Shown: one piece after another, positions 17,226-24,075 of the stretch
How the letters are laid out: every line of letters starts with the position of its first letter
How positions within the stretch are numbered: the stretch's first letter is position 1
Assembly: GCA_963801055.1 (NCBI GenBank)
Contig: CAWDDE010000001.1
Location: 744,001 to 808,000, forward strand
Length of the DNA: 64,000 bases
From: DASUPK01 sp963801055
GTDB taxonomy: Bacteria > Actinomycetota > Thermoleophilia > Solirubrobacterales > 70-9
Reading direction: 5' to 3'
Made by a program: the position numbers and the translations under genes
The notes under the pieces: model-generated
What the model saw: only the letters and a program-made list of their open reading frames with translations
The model's database searches: none
Told to the model about the DNA's origin: nothing

Positions 17226-18598
17226 GACCGGATCAGCCCCAGCACCTCGTCTCGCTTTGCCTCCATGTCCTCACGGGAGACGAGCGATTCGAGGTTGAGG
17301 CGCAGGAGGGGCTCGGTGTTCGATGGCCGCACGTTGAAGTGCCAGTCCGGGTAGTCCACCGAGACCCCGTCCAGCCAGCTGATCTCTCCGTCGGCGTAGT
17401 GCTCCGCGATCTCCCGCATCTTTCCTTCCTGGTCCTCGACCTCGGAGTTGATCTCGCCGGAGATGAAGTAGCGAGATCGGAAACCCGCGATCAGCTCGGA
17501 GAGCGGGCGCGCCTCGCGCGAGACCAGCTCGAGCATGTGCAGGGCCGGGAGCGTCCCGGAGTCGGCGCAGTAGAAGTCGCGGAAGTAATAGTGGCCGGAG
17601 ACCTCGCCGCCGAACGCCGCCCCGGTCTCGCGCATGCGGATCTTGAAGAAGGCGTGGCCGACGCGGCTGAGGTCTGACTTGCCTCCGAGGGCCGCGACGG
17701 TGTCGGGAACGGCTCGACTGGAGCGCGGGTCGTAAAGGATGGTCGCACCGGGCTGCTTGGCGAGGACGGCGCGGGCCAGGAGCGCGCAGACGAAGTCGCC
17801 GTCACAGAAGACGCCGTCCGAGTCGAGGAAGAAGCAGCGGTCGGCGTCCCCGTCCCAGGCGATCGCCAGGTCCACCGGTTCCTTCTTGACCTGCTCGACG
17901 ATCAGGCGGCGGTTCTCCTCCAGCAGAGGGTTCGGCCCCGCATCGGAAAAGTCGCCGTTGGGCTCCCAGCGAGACGTTGTTACTTCGAGGTTGAGCCGCT
18001 CGAGCAGCGGGCCGACCATCGGGCCGGCCATGCCGTCGCTTCCATCGGCCAGGACCCGCAGGGGGCCGATCGCGTCAGCATCGACGATCGACAGCATGTG
18101 CTCGTGGAAGTCGGGGTAAATGTCGATCTCCTCCACCGAGCCGCCGCCCGGGGGGTCCGGCAGGCCCGCCTCGATCTCCGCCCGGACGTCTTGGATCCCG
18201 GCGTCACCCGAGAGCGCCAGGGCACCCTCTCTGAGCAGCTTCACCCCGGTGTATGCCTTGGGATTGTGCGAGGCGGTGACCATCGCGCCGCCGTCGAGCT
18301 CGCGAGACCCGACCAGGAAGTAGCTGATCTCGGTGGCGATCTGGCCGGCGTCGATGACGGTGACGCCCTCCTCGACCAGACCGGTGCGGACCGCCGCGGA
18401 CATCTCAGGCGCGCTCAGCCGCATGTCGCGGCCCAACCCGACTCGGAGCTCAGAGGCATCCTTGCCGCGCAGCCGGGCCAGCACGCGAGCGAATGCACGG
18501 CCGATCAGATGCGCGGTGGCGGCGTCGATCTCCTCGCTGTAGATGCCACGGATGTCGTAGGCCTTGAAGATCGTGGCGGGTGGGGCGGTGATCGCCAT
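17222..18598 (-). CDS. manB: Phosphomannomutase/phosphoglucomutase
   Basis: A 458-residue alpha-D-phosphohexomutase interconverting hexose 6- and 1-phosphates, usually feeding GDP-mannose or other nucleotide sugars. Family motifs appear in order: FKAYDIRGIYSEEID; the phosphoserine loop AMVTASHNPKAYTGVK; the metal loop AWDGDADRCFFLD; the sugar-specificity loop FGGEVSGHYYFRD; and the phosphate-binding loop FNVRPSNTEPLLRLN. GEVSGH is typical of dual-specificity PMM/PGM enzymes. It starts 2 bases after the HIT gene stop and overlaps the MBL gene. Function at the family level is very secure; the mannose versus glucose preference is not. Confidence 0.94.
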   Translation of the reverse strand: MAITAPPATIFKAYDIRGIYSEEIDAATAHLIGRAFARVLARLRGKDASELRVGLGRDMRLSAPEMSAAVRTGLVEEGVTVIDAGQIATEISYFLVGSRELDGGAMVTASHNPKAYTGVKLLREGALALSGDAGIQDVRAEIEAGLPDPPGGGSVEEIDIYPDFHEHMLSIVDADAIGPLRVLADGSDGMAGPMVGPLLERLNLEVTTSRWEPNGDFSDAGPNPLLEENRRLIVEQVKKEPVDLAIAWDGDADRCFFLDSDGVFCDGDFVCALLARAVLAKQPGATILYDPRSSRAVPDTVAALGGKSDLSRVGHAFFKIRMRETGAAFGGEVSGHYYFRDFYCADSGTLPALHMLELVSREARPLSELIAGFRSRYFISGEINSEVEDQEGKMREIAEHYADGEISWLDGVSVDYPDWHFNVRPSNTEPLLRLNLESLVSREDMEAKRDEVLGLIRS

Positions 18599-18600
18599 GA

Positions 18601-19101
18601 TCAGCCGAACGCCCCCCGCACCGTCTCATAGCTGTCTTCGAGGGTCTGGTTCATTACCCGGGTGTCGCCGAGGACTGGCATGAAGTTGGTGTCACCGCCC
18701 CAGCGCGGGACGACGTGCATGTGGATGTGGTACTCGACGCCCGCTCCGGCTACCCGCCCCTGGTTGAAGCCGACGTTGTAGCCGTGAGGGGAGTAGCTCG
18801 CCTCGAGGGCGGCGATCCCGCGCTGGGCGAGCGACATCAACTCCCCGACCGTCTCAGCGTCGAGTTCCTGGAGGGTCGCGACGTGCTCATACGGCGCCAC
18901 CATCAGGTGGCCGTTCGTGTACGGATACTTGTTGAGGATCACGAAGCAGCGCTCGCCTCGTTCGACGATCAGGTTCCTGGCGTCGTGCTCCGGTCCCTCC
19001 TCGATGCCGGCGCAGAAGATGCACTCGCTCTCGTTGTCCTTGGAGGCGTCCTTCACGTACTCGAGCCGCCACGGGGCCCAGATGCGTTCCACAACACCCA
19101 T
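18601..19101 (-). CDS. HIT family Ap4A-type phosphorylase/hydrolase
   Basis: A 166-residue HIT protein of the Actinobacterial Ap4A phosphorylase-like type. RIWAPWRLEYVKDASK at the N terminus, the CIFC pair, LNKYPYTNGHLMVAPYEH, and the triad VEYHIHMHVVPRWGGDTNFM are diagnostic; NFMPVLGDTRVM follows. These enzymes cleave dinucleoside tetraphosphates or related ADP-sugars. It is the first gene of the operon that continues with the phosphohexomutase, MBL and lipid-kinase genes. It differs clearly from the other HIT protein at 14133-14564. Confidence 0.93.
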   Translation of the reverse strand: MGVVERIWAPWRLEYVKDASKDNESECIFCAGIEEGPEHDARNLIVERGERCFVILNKYPYTNGHLMVAPYEHVATLQELDAETVGELMSLAQRGIAALEASYSPHGYNVGFNQGRVAGAGVEYHIHMHVVPRWGGDTNFMPVLGDTRVMNQTLEDSYETVRGAFG

Positions 19102-19158
19102 CGTATTGACGGCTTCGCCACATAGCCGGGGCCGCAGGCGCCGGTCGCTCCACCTGTC

Positions 19159-19218
19159 GCGGCTGCTTCGCAGCCGCTCCGAAGCAGGGAGCGGCTGGCC
19201 GGCCCTACAGCCAGCCGC
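19159..19218 (-). terminator. Two adjacent hairpins at the 3' end of corA
   Basis: Bases 19191-19218 contain a 9-bp inverted repeat (GCGGCTGGC / GCCAGCCGC) that includes the corA stop codon in its loop. Bases 19159-19177 contain a 7-bp perfect stem (GCGGCTG / CAGCCGC) with a 5-base loop. Neither has a T tract, so they may be transcript-end stabilisers or weak terminators of the corA message. Confidence 0.45.
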
Positions 19219-20221
19219 GCCGGCGGAAGTAGGTGACCATGCCGAGCAGCAGTGCCACCATGGCCGCCGCGATGATCCAAAAGGCAGTCGTGTCGCCTTC
19301 CCCCGGGACGCCGACGTTCATGCCCCAGATGCTCGCCAGCAGGGTGAGCGGGAGGACGATGACGCTGATTGAGGTGAGCACGCGAAGGATGTCGTTGACC
19401 CTGTGCGAGATCACCGACTCGTTCGTGTCCTCGAGTGCCTCGACCACCTCCTTGTCGTTCTCGAGCATGTCCCAGATCCGCTCGTTGGCGTCGACGATGT
19501 CATCGAAGTAGATCTCCAGATCCATGTCGGGGGAGAGGTAGCGCTCCTTGACCCGCTCGAGGTCGCGCAGGACGGGACGCTGCGGGCGGATCACCTTGCG
19601 GAAGTTGATGATCTCCTGCTTCACGTTGGAGATGTCGCGCACGATTTCCTCCGAGCGCCCCTCGAAGATCTCCTCCTCGAGCACGTCCAGCTTGTTGCCG
19701 ATCTTGCGCAGCATCGGGAAGCAGTAGTCGAAGCTGTCGTCGACGACCCGGTAGAGGAGGTAGCCCGACCCGCGGCTGAAGAGCTGATCGCGGAGCTCCT
19801 CCTTCTGGCGGCAGCGTTCGAACAGGTATTCGACCGGCTGCAGCGGCTGGTTCGGGATGGTGAGCAGGAAGCCCGGCCCCACGAAGATGTCGAGCTCTCC
19901 CGCGTTGAGCCGTCCGACGGAGCGGTCGAAGACCGGGAACTGAAGGACGATGAACAGGTAGTCGTCGTAGACGTCGATCTTCGGCCGCTGGTTGCGGGAG
20001 AGGACGTCCTCGTAGTCGAGGGCGTGGAATTCGAAGTTCTCCTCGAGCCAGGCCTGCTCGAGTGCGCCGGGTTCCTCGATCTTCACCCAGCGAAGGCCCT
20101 CGGCCGCGATCTCCTCGACCTTGGGCGCCTGCGGCTCAGGCGGAAGGGGCGCGACGAGCTCGCCGGCGCGGGTCCGGCGCAGTCTGGGGCGAGGGAGGTT
20201 CGGCATCTTCCGGACCACCAT
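19205..20221 (-). CDS. corA: CorA family magnesium/divalent cation transporter
   Basis: A 338-residue CorA-type channel. The large cytoplasmic N-terminal domain (DYEDVLSRNQRPKIDVYDDY, FVGPGFLLTIPNQPLQPVE) leads to a long helix and two C-terminal membrane segments: ISVIVLPLTLLASIWGMNVG, containing the GMN selectivity motif, and TAFWIIAAAMVALLLGMVTY with a basic cytoplasmic end RRRGWL. The pentameric channel imports Mg2+, and sometimes Co2+ or Ni2+. The gene is monocistronic. Its Shine-Dalgarno GGAG lies in a short hairpin with a GCAA loop (20231-20246), which could reduce initiation when folded. Confidence 0.93.
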   Translation of the reverse strand: MVVRKMPNLPRPRLRRTRAGELVAPLPPEPQAPKVEEIAAEGLRWVKIEEPGALEQAWLEENFEFHALDYEDVLSRNQRPKIDVYDDYLFIVLQFPVFDRSVGRLNAGELDIFVGPGFLLTIPNQPLQPVEYLFERCRQKEELRDQLFSRGSGYLLYRVVDDSFDYCFPMLRKIGNKLDVLEEEIFEGRSEEIVRDISNVKQEIINFRKVIRPQRPVLRDLERVKERYLSPDMDLEIYFDDIVDANERIWDMLENDKEVVEALEDTNESVISHRVNDILRVLTSISVIVLPLTLLASIWGMNVGVPGEGDTTAFWIIAAAMVALLLGMVTYFRRRGWL

Positions 20222-20230
20222 CAGACGGGT

Positions 20231-20246
20231 TGCTCCTTGCGGAGCA
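20231..20246 (-). promoter_or_regulatory. SD-sequestering mini-hairpin upstream of corA
   Basis: On the corA message UGCUCC-GCAA-GGAGCA folds into a 6-bp stem with a GNRA tetraloop. The only good Shine-Dalgarno (AAGGAG) lies in the loop and 3' arm, 11 bases before the ATG. This may tune initiation; no Mg-sensing architecture is evident. Confidence 0.35.
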
Positions 20247-20362
20247 CCCTCGCGTCATCGTCGCTTCCATTTCCACGGCTAGTCCACTGTACTGCGACGA
20301 GGATTCGTCGGCGCACGTCCGTGCCCGGATTTGCGCATGTAAATGCGGATTCCGGGCGTTGC

Positions 20363-20368
20363 TATATT
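20363..20368 (+). promoter_or_regulatory. Candidate -10 box (TATATT) of the riboswitch transcript
   Basis: TATATT lies 18 bases before the P1 helix of the SAM aptamer, the right distance for transcription to begin just upstream of the riboswitch. No good -35 is present at 16-18 bases. Confidence 0.45.
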
Positions 20369-20385
20369 CCTTCAGCAGATAAGCA

Positions 20386-20506
20386 CCACATCAAGAGGGG
20401 TGGAGGGACTGGCCCGATGAAGCCCCGGCAACCCCCTCGGACCTTGTCCGAGGAAGGTGCCAAGTCCAGCAGGTGCCCGTTTCGACGTAGGGCCTGGAAG
20501 ATGTGG
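20386..20506 (+). ncRNA. SAM riboswitch (S-box class) aptamer
   Basis: The conserved S-box core is easy to read. P1 is CCACATC (20386-20392) with GATGTGG (20500-20506). The core has AGAGG, GGAGGGA (20402-20408), GATGAAG (20416-20422), CGGCAACC (20426-20433) and AAGGTGCCAA (20454-20463). A stem around CTCGGAC/GTCCGAG lies between the last two. It precedes an intrinsic terminator and a threonine-synthase-like gene. GGGUGGAGG (20398-20406) in the aptamer is complementary, with one G-U pair, to CCUCCGCCC (20528-20536) in the 5' arm of the terminator. This gives a candidate antiterminator and predicts an OFF switch: SAM bound, aptamer formed, terminator free to fold. Confidence 0.93.
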
Positions 20507-20525
20507 GAAGAGAGCTCCAAATCGG

Positions 20526-20560
20526 AACCTCCGCCCACTTCAGACCAGGCGGAGGTTTTT
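20526..20560 (+). terminator. Intrinsic terminator of the SAM riboswitch expression platform
   Basis: A perfect 10-bp stem, AACCTCCGCC (20526-20535) with GGCGGAGGTT (20548-20557), has a 12-base loop and a T5 run (20556-20560). It ends 14 bases before the start codon of the downstream gene, so termination here silences it. Its 5' arm can pair instead with the aptamer strand at 20398-20406. Confidence 0.9.
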
Positions 20561-20574
20561 GCGTAGAGGTGCTC

Positions 20575-21807
20575 GTGGCAGTCGAATCGCTGAAATGCAA
20601 GGAGTGCGGGGCGAGCTATCCGCTCGACGCCCGGTTCGTCTGCGAGCAGTGTTTCGGGCCGCTGGAGGTTGCCTATGACTTCTCGGACCTGGACCCAGCC
20701 GAGGCGCGTCGGAAGATCCAGGCTGGGTCACGCGGCATCTGGCGGTATTCGGACTTCCTGCCCTTCGAGAACCGGCCCGGCGATCCGCTCGAGCCCGGGT
20801 TGACGCCGCTGATTCGTGCCGATCGCCTCTCCGAGAGGCTCGGGCTGGGCGAGCTCTGGATCAAGAACGACACGGCGAACCCGACACACTCCTTCAAGGA
20901 CCGCGTGGTCGCCGTCGCCGTTGCGAAGGCGAAGGAGCTCGGCTTCGAGACCGTCGCCTGCGCGTCGACCGGGAACCTCGCCAATGCCGTCGCGGCCCAC
21001 TCGGCGGCCGCCGGTCTCGACTCCTACGTCTTCGTCCCCGCCGACCTCGAGGAGCAGAAGCTGCTCGCCACCGGGATCTACGGCACGAACCTGGTCGGCA
21101 TCCGGGGCACCTACGACGACGTCAACCGGCTCTGTACGGAGCTCAGCCAGACCCACCCATGGGCCTTCGTCAACGTCAACCTGCGCCCCTACTACTCCGA
21201 GGGCTCGAAGACGCTGGCGTTCGAGACGATCGAGCAGCTCGGGTGGGGCCTGCCCGACCGGGTCGTCGCCCCGATCGCCTCGGGCTCGCTGTTCACCAAG
21301 CTCGCCAAAGGCATGACGGAGTGGCTGGAGATAGGGTTGGTCGAGGGCGATCTGCCGGTCTTCTGCGGCGCGCAGGCGCAGGGCTGCTCGCCGGTGGCGA
21401 CCGCGTTCGCCGAGGGCTGGGACGTCTGCAAGCCGCAGCGGCCCGACACGATCGCCAAGAGCCTGGCAATCGGCGATCCCGCGGACGGCCCCTACGCGCT
21501 CGACCTCGCGCGGAGCACCGGCGGGGTCATCGAGTCCGTCAACGACGAGGAGATCCGCAGCGGCATCCGGCTGCTCGCCGAGACGACCGGCGTGTTCACC
21601 GAGACGGCCGGCGGAGTGACGATCGGCGTACTCGCGAAGCTCGCCGAGACGGGCGAGATCGGATCGGATGAGCGCGTCGTCGCCTATATCACCGGCGAGG
21701 GGCTGAAGACCCTCGACGCCGTGCGCGAGTCCTTCCGCATGCACGAAATCGAGCCCACGATCGACGCCTTCGAGGCGGAGTTCCGGGGCGCTGAAGTCTC
21801 GGCGTAG
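20575..21807 (+). CDS. thrC: Threonine synthase family PLP enzyme under SAM-riboswitch control (possible sulfur-carrier-dependent homocysteine synthase)
   Basis: A 410-residue fold-type II PLP enzyme of the zinc-ribbon threonine synthase type. The N-terminal ribbon is LKCKECGASYPLDARFVCEQ plus the CFGPLEV pair; the PLP lysine lies in NPTHSFKDRVVAVAVAK; ACASTGNLANAVAAHSAAAG is the phosphate-binding Asn loop; ETAGGVTIGVLAKL lies near the C terminus. Threonine synthase converts O-phosphohomoserine to threonine. Two context facts do not fit a plain threonine gene: an OFF-type SAM riboswitch upstream and a MoaD/ThiS-like sulfur-carrier gene 44 bases downstream. O-phosphohomoserine is also a possible homocysteine precursor, so sulfur transfer is an alternative. 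GTG 20575 is chosen for its GAGG at 20566-20569; GTG 20569 is possible. Confidence 0.85.
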   Translation: MAVESLKCKECGASYPLDARFVCEQCFGPLEVAYDFSDLDPAEARRKIQAGSRGIWRYSDFLPFENRPGDPLEPGLTPLIRADRLSERLGLGELWIKNDTANPTHSFKDRVVAVAVAKAKELGFETVACASTGNLANAVAAHSAAAGLDSYVFVPADLEEQKLLATGIYGTNLVGIRGTYDDVNRLCTELSQTHPWAFVNVNLRPYYSEGSKTLAFETIEQLGWGLPDRVVAPIASGSLFTKLAKGMTEWLEIGLVEGDLPVFCGAQAQGCSPVATAFAEGWDVCKPQRPDTIAKSLAIGDPADGPYALDLARSTGGVIESVNDEEIRSGIRLLAETTGVFTETAGGVTIGVLAKLAETGEIGSDERVVAYITGEGLKTLDAVRESFRMHEIEPTIDAFEAEFRGAEVSA

Positions 21808-21851
21808 CAGTGCTGTGGTGGGTTAGCGATGACTAAGATCTCCGCCCGACG

Positions 21852-22124
21852 ATGAGCATCACCGTGAAGATCCCGGCGCAGCTCCGCGCCGCCACCGGCG
21901 GGGAGGGAGAACTCGAGGTTGAGGGATCGACCGTGGGCGAGGCGCTGGACGCCGTGTTCGACCAGCACGACGGGCTCCGCGAGCGGATCACCCAGGACGG
22001 CGACCTGCGCCGCTTCGTCAACGTCTACGTCTCAGGTGAGGACATCCGCTTCCAGGACGGCCTCGACACCGCCGTCTCGGACGGCGACGAGGTGACGATC
22101 CTGCCCGCCGTCGCCGGCGGCTGA
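21852..22124 (+). CDS. MoaD/ThiS family beta-grasp sulfur-carrier protein
   Basis: A 90-residue ubiquitin-like protein ending in Gly-Gly (ILPAVAGG), the tail that E1-like enzymes adenylate and convert to a thiocarboxylate. Family features are MSITVKIPAQLRAATGG at the N terminus, VGEALDAVF, and the typical FVNVYVSGEDIRFQDGLDTA and VSDGDEVTILPAVAGG end. MoaD, ThiS, CysO and HcyS are members delivering sulfur to molybdopterin, thiamin, cysteine and homocysteine respectively. No molybdopterin or thiamin gene is nearby; the only neighbour is the riboswitch-controlled threonine-synthase-like gene, so an amino-acid role (CysO/HcyS-like) is the best guess. TAAGAT at 21834-21839 could give a second promoter. 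No E1 or JAMM-protease gene is in the window. Confidence 0.9.
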   Translation: MSITVKIPAQLRAATGGEGELEVEGSTVGEALDAVFDQHDGLRERITQDGDLRRFVNVYVSGEDIRFQDGLDTAVSDGDEVTILPAVAGG

Positions 22125-22540
22125 CCGTCGCAACGCTGTGTTGCGGGCGGGGTAATCGAGTGGCCATGTGGCGGGCACACAGCGACGATGCTCGCGATTT
22201 CGGCGATCGGCCTGCTGCCGGCGAGCGCTGACTCCACGTGCAGAACGTCTGCATCGTTTGATCAGAGGACGGTTCGAAGGTTTACCGCCCACGAACAGCA
22301 GTCCGTGCCGTCCGGGGCGGAAGGCGCCTACCCCGCATCGCGGAGCCCTGCCCATAGTCCGCGCTGCTCGGGTAACGCCTCTACCCTGATGTACCCGTGT
22401 TCCCGCTGGTCACTCATTCAGAGCGACGACACGGCGTGCTCGGCGCGAAACCCGTCACATGCACCACTAAAGCGCCGAGCACCAAGATCTGAGCACTGCC
22501 GCTTCCGTTGGCGCGTCGTACCAGGGAGAGGCGCAGCGAG
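22125..22540. other. 416-base intergenic region with a decayed DUF559-type hairpin copy and no supported gene
   Basis: Between the MoaD-like gene and tRNA-Arg I see no credible protein gene. One plus-strand reading frame here runs through the antisense of the tRNA and is spurious. The region contains the inverted repeat at 22436-22482 and a weaker GGACGG/CCGTCC pair (about 22268-22313). It may be the remnant of a lost DUF559-type gene downstream of a tRNA. Confidence 0.5.
22436..22482 (-). repeat. Hairpin repeat copy 3 (diverged, minus strand)
   Basis: A perfect 11-bp inverted repeat (GTGCTCGGCGC / GCGCCGAGCAC) with a 25-base spacer. Read on the minus strand it aligns with the 7415-7440 copy: GTGCTcGGCGCtTTAgTGgTGcATG against GTGCTtGGCGCcTTAtTGcTGgtATG. 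The internal ATG is kept but followed by TGA, so it starts no gene. Confidence 0.6.
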
Positions 22541-22613
22541 CGCGCCCGGCAGGATTCGAACCTGCGGCCTACTGCTCCGGAGGCAGTCGCTCTATCCCCT
22601 GAGCTACGGGCGC
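22541..22613 (-). tRNA. tRNA-Arg (anticodon CCG)
   Basis: A 73-base cloverleaf on the minus strand. The acceptor pairs GCGCCCG with CGGGCGC and has a G discriminator. The D arm is GCTC...GAGC, the anticodon arm ACTGC-CTCCGGA-GCAGT gives CCG (reads CGG codons), and the T arm is GCAGG-TTCGAAT-CCTGC. The 3' CCA is not encoded. The antisense of this gene produces a false GRIRTCGLLLRRQSLYPLSYGR peptide in the plus strand. Confidence 0.96.
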
Positions 22614-22916
22614 CTCGGCCCAGCTTAGTAGCTAAGCCACGGCGGTCCTTGTCGAACGTAGTTCGTCCTGGTCCTCTTTGGTCGCGGTGGCTGATGTCCC
22701 GACGTCGGTCGTATACCTCCGCCGCAAGCCCACTAAGAACAATCAACGACGTGGTGTCAGATTCGCCGCCGAATTCGAGTTCGATCCCTCGACGGCTGAA
22801 GGGTCTGCCAGATCGTCGAGCGACGCAGTGTTCAGGCCGGCTTGCTCCGCGCTCTGAGCTGAGGCGGGAGACTCAACCCAATCCAAGTGCTGCGTCCGCC
22901 CTAGGCTTGGCGGGCC
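22614..22916. other. 303-base intergenic region upstream of tRNA-Arg and rnz
   Basis: No supported gene. It must hold the minus-strand tRNA promoter; a TATACG with TTCTTA 18 bases upstream on the minus strand (around 22708-22737) is a candidate. There is a short palindrome CTTAGtagCTAAG (22624-22636) and a CGAACgtaGTTCG palindrome near 22653-22665. The rnz -10 box lies at 22902-22907. Confidence 0.4.
22902..22907 (+). promoter_or_regulatory. -10 box (TAGGCT) of rnz
   Basis: TAGGCT ends 9 bases before the rnz ATG, another example of a start codon at the expected transcription start. Confidence 0.45.
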
Positions 22917-23903
22917 ATGGATCTCTCGGTGGTCTTTCTCGGCACCGGCGGCTCCGTGCCCTCGGCGCGGAGGGCGACGGCGTGTGTGCTGATCCGGTCC
23001 GGGGGCGCGCGCATCCTCGTCGACGCGGGGGAGGGCGCCCAGCGCCAGATGATCAACTCGACCGGTCTCGTTCAGGTCGACGACATCTACATCACCCACT
23101 TCCACGCTGACCACTACCTCGGCCTGCCCGGCCTGCTCAAGACCTATGACCTGCTCGAGCGGCGCGAGCCGCTCCGGATCGCTGGTCCCCCGGGACTCCA
23201 TGCACTCTTCGAGGCGCTGCGGCGCATCTTCGGCAAGCTCCGCTACGAGGTCGAGCTGATCGAGCTCGGACCGGGTGAGGCCATCGGGCACGACGGCTTC
23301 GAGATGCGCGCCTTCGCCGTCGAGCACCAGATGGCGGCGCTCGGCTACGCCTACGTTGAGCCCGAGCGCCCCGGCCGCTTCGACGTCGCCGCCGCCCGCG
23401 GCCTGGGTATCACCGACGACCGCGACTTCGGCCGTCTGCAGCGGGGGGAGAGGATCTCGGTGAACGGCTCCGAGGTGCGGCCGGATCAGGTGATGGGCGA
23501 TCCCCGGCCGGGCCGGAAGGTGGTGATCACCGGGGACACCGGGCCATGCGAGATGACCCGAGTCGCCGCGCACGCCGCGCAGCTGCTCGTCCACGACGGA
23601 ACCTTCGCGGTGGAGGAGTCGGCCCGGGCCGCGGAGACCGGCCACTCGACCGCCCGCGACGCCGCCCAGCTCGCGGCGGATGCCCAGGTCGCCATGCTGG
23701 CAATCGTCCACGTCTCTTCCCGCTACAACGTTTCGGCTGTTCTGAACGAAGCGCGCGCGACATTTCCCCACACGTTCGCGCCGCGCGACTTCGACCTGGT
23801 CGAGATCCCCTTCCCGGAGCGCGGCGAGCCGCAGCTCGTTCAGGAGGGCGCCAGGCGGCGGCCCGAGCCCCAGGCCGAGCCCCTCCCGATTCCCGGCGAC
23901 TAG
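22917..23903 (+). CDS. rnz: Ribonuclease Z (tRNA 3' endonuclease)
   Basis: A 328-residue MBL-fold tRNase Z that cleaves the 3' trailer of tRNA precursors lacking CCA, consistent with the CCA-less tRNA beside it. Motifs: MDLSVVFLGTGGSVPSARR at the N terminus; ILVDAGEGAQRQM; the metal site DDIYITHFHADHYLGLPGLL; a GP-rich flexible arm (LRIAGPPGLHALFEAL); VVITGDTGPCEMT; and GHSTARDAAQLA with VHVSSRY. The last ~25 residues are a Pro/Arg/Glu-rich tail beyond the fold. It is monocistronic with a probable leaderless start. Confidence 0.95.
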   Translation: MDLSVVFLGTGGSVPSARRATACVLIRSGGARILVDAGEGAQRQMINSTGLVQVDDIYITHFHADHYLGLPGLLKTYDLLERREPLRIAGPPGLHALFEALRRIFGKLRYEVELIELGPGEAIGHDGFEMRAFAVEHQMAALGYAYVEPERPGRFDVAAARGLGITDDRDFGRLQRGERISVNGSEVRPDQVMGDPRPGRKVVITGDTGPCEMTRVAAHAAQLLVHDGTFAVEESARAAETGHSTARDAAQLAADAQVAMLAIVHVSSRYNVSAVLNEARATFPHTFAPRDFDLVEIPFPERGEPQLVQEGARRRPEPQAEPLPIPGD

Positions 23904-24016
23904 GCCGCTGTCGCGAGCCCCGCGATCGCGTCGGCGAGGGCGGGTGCTCGATTCTCCGCACAGCGAGATCATCGCGCGTTGCGGCTTCGCATCCCATCGC
24001 GGTCTGGACGCGCTGC

Positions 24017-24022
24017 TACGCT
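24017..24022 (+). promoter_or_regulatory. Candidate -10 box (TACGCT) of the pyr operon
   Basis: TACGCT would start transcription near 24029, giving a leader of about 47 bases that contains the PyrR-binding hairpin and the ribosome binding site. No clear -35 is seen. Confidence 0.4.
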
Positions 24023-24043
24023 GGCCGCGCAAGCCCCTTTAAC

Positions 24044-24068
24044 CCGGTCCGGTGAGGCCAGGAAGGAG
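24044..24068 (+). promoter_or_regulatory. PyrR-binding hairpin overlapping the pyrR ribosome binding site
   Basis: RNA 24044-24062 folds as CCGGUC, loop CGGUGA, GGCC, a bulged A (24060), GG. The hexaloop fits the PyrR consensus CNGNGA, and the bulged purine on the 3' side is also typical. The 3' strand (GG 24061-24062) is the start of the Shine-Dalgarno GGAAGGAG (24061-24068). PyrR binding would therefore block translation of pyrR. No terminator is visible in the leader, so the mode looks translational, as described for some actinobacteria, rather than the attenuation used by Bacillus. Confidence 0.8.
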
Positions 24069-24075
24069 CAGAGCA

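Noticed and set aside
22188..22628. A 146-codon plus-strand reading frame ending in GRIRTCGLLLRRQSLYPLSYGR
   Set aside because: That peptide is the classic false translation of the antisense strand of a tRNA gene; here it is tRNA-Arg(CCG) on the minus strand.
22652..22666. CGAAC-gta-GTTCG as a LexA box near tRNA-Arg
   Set aside because: The spacer is 3 bases, not 4, and there is no SOS gene next to it.
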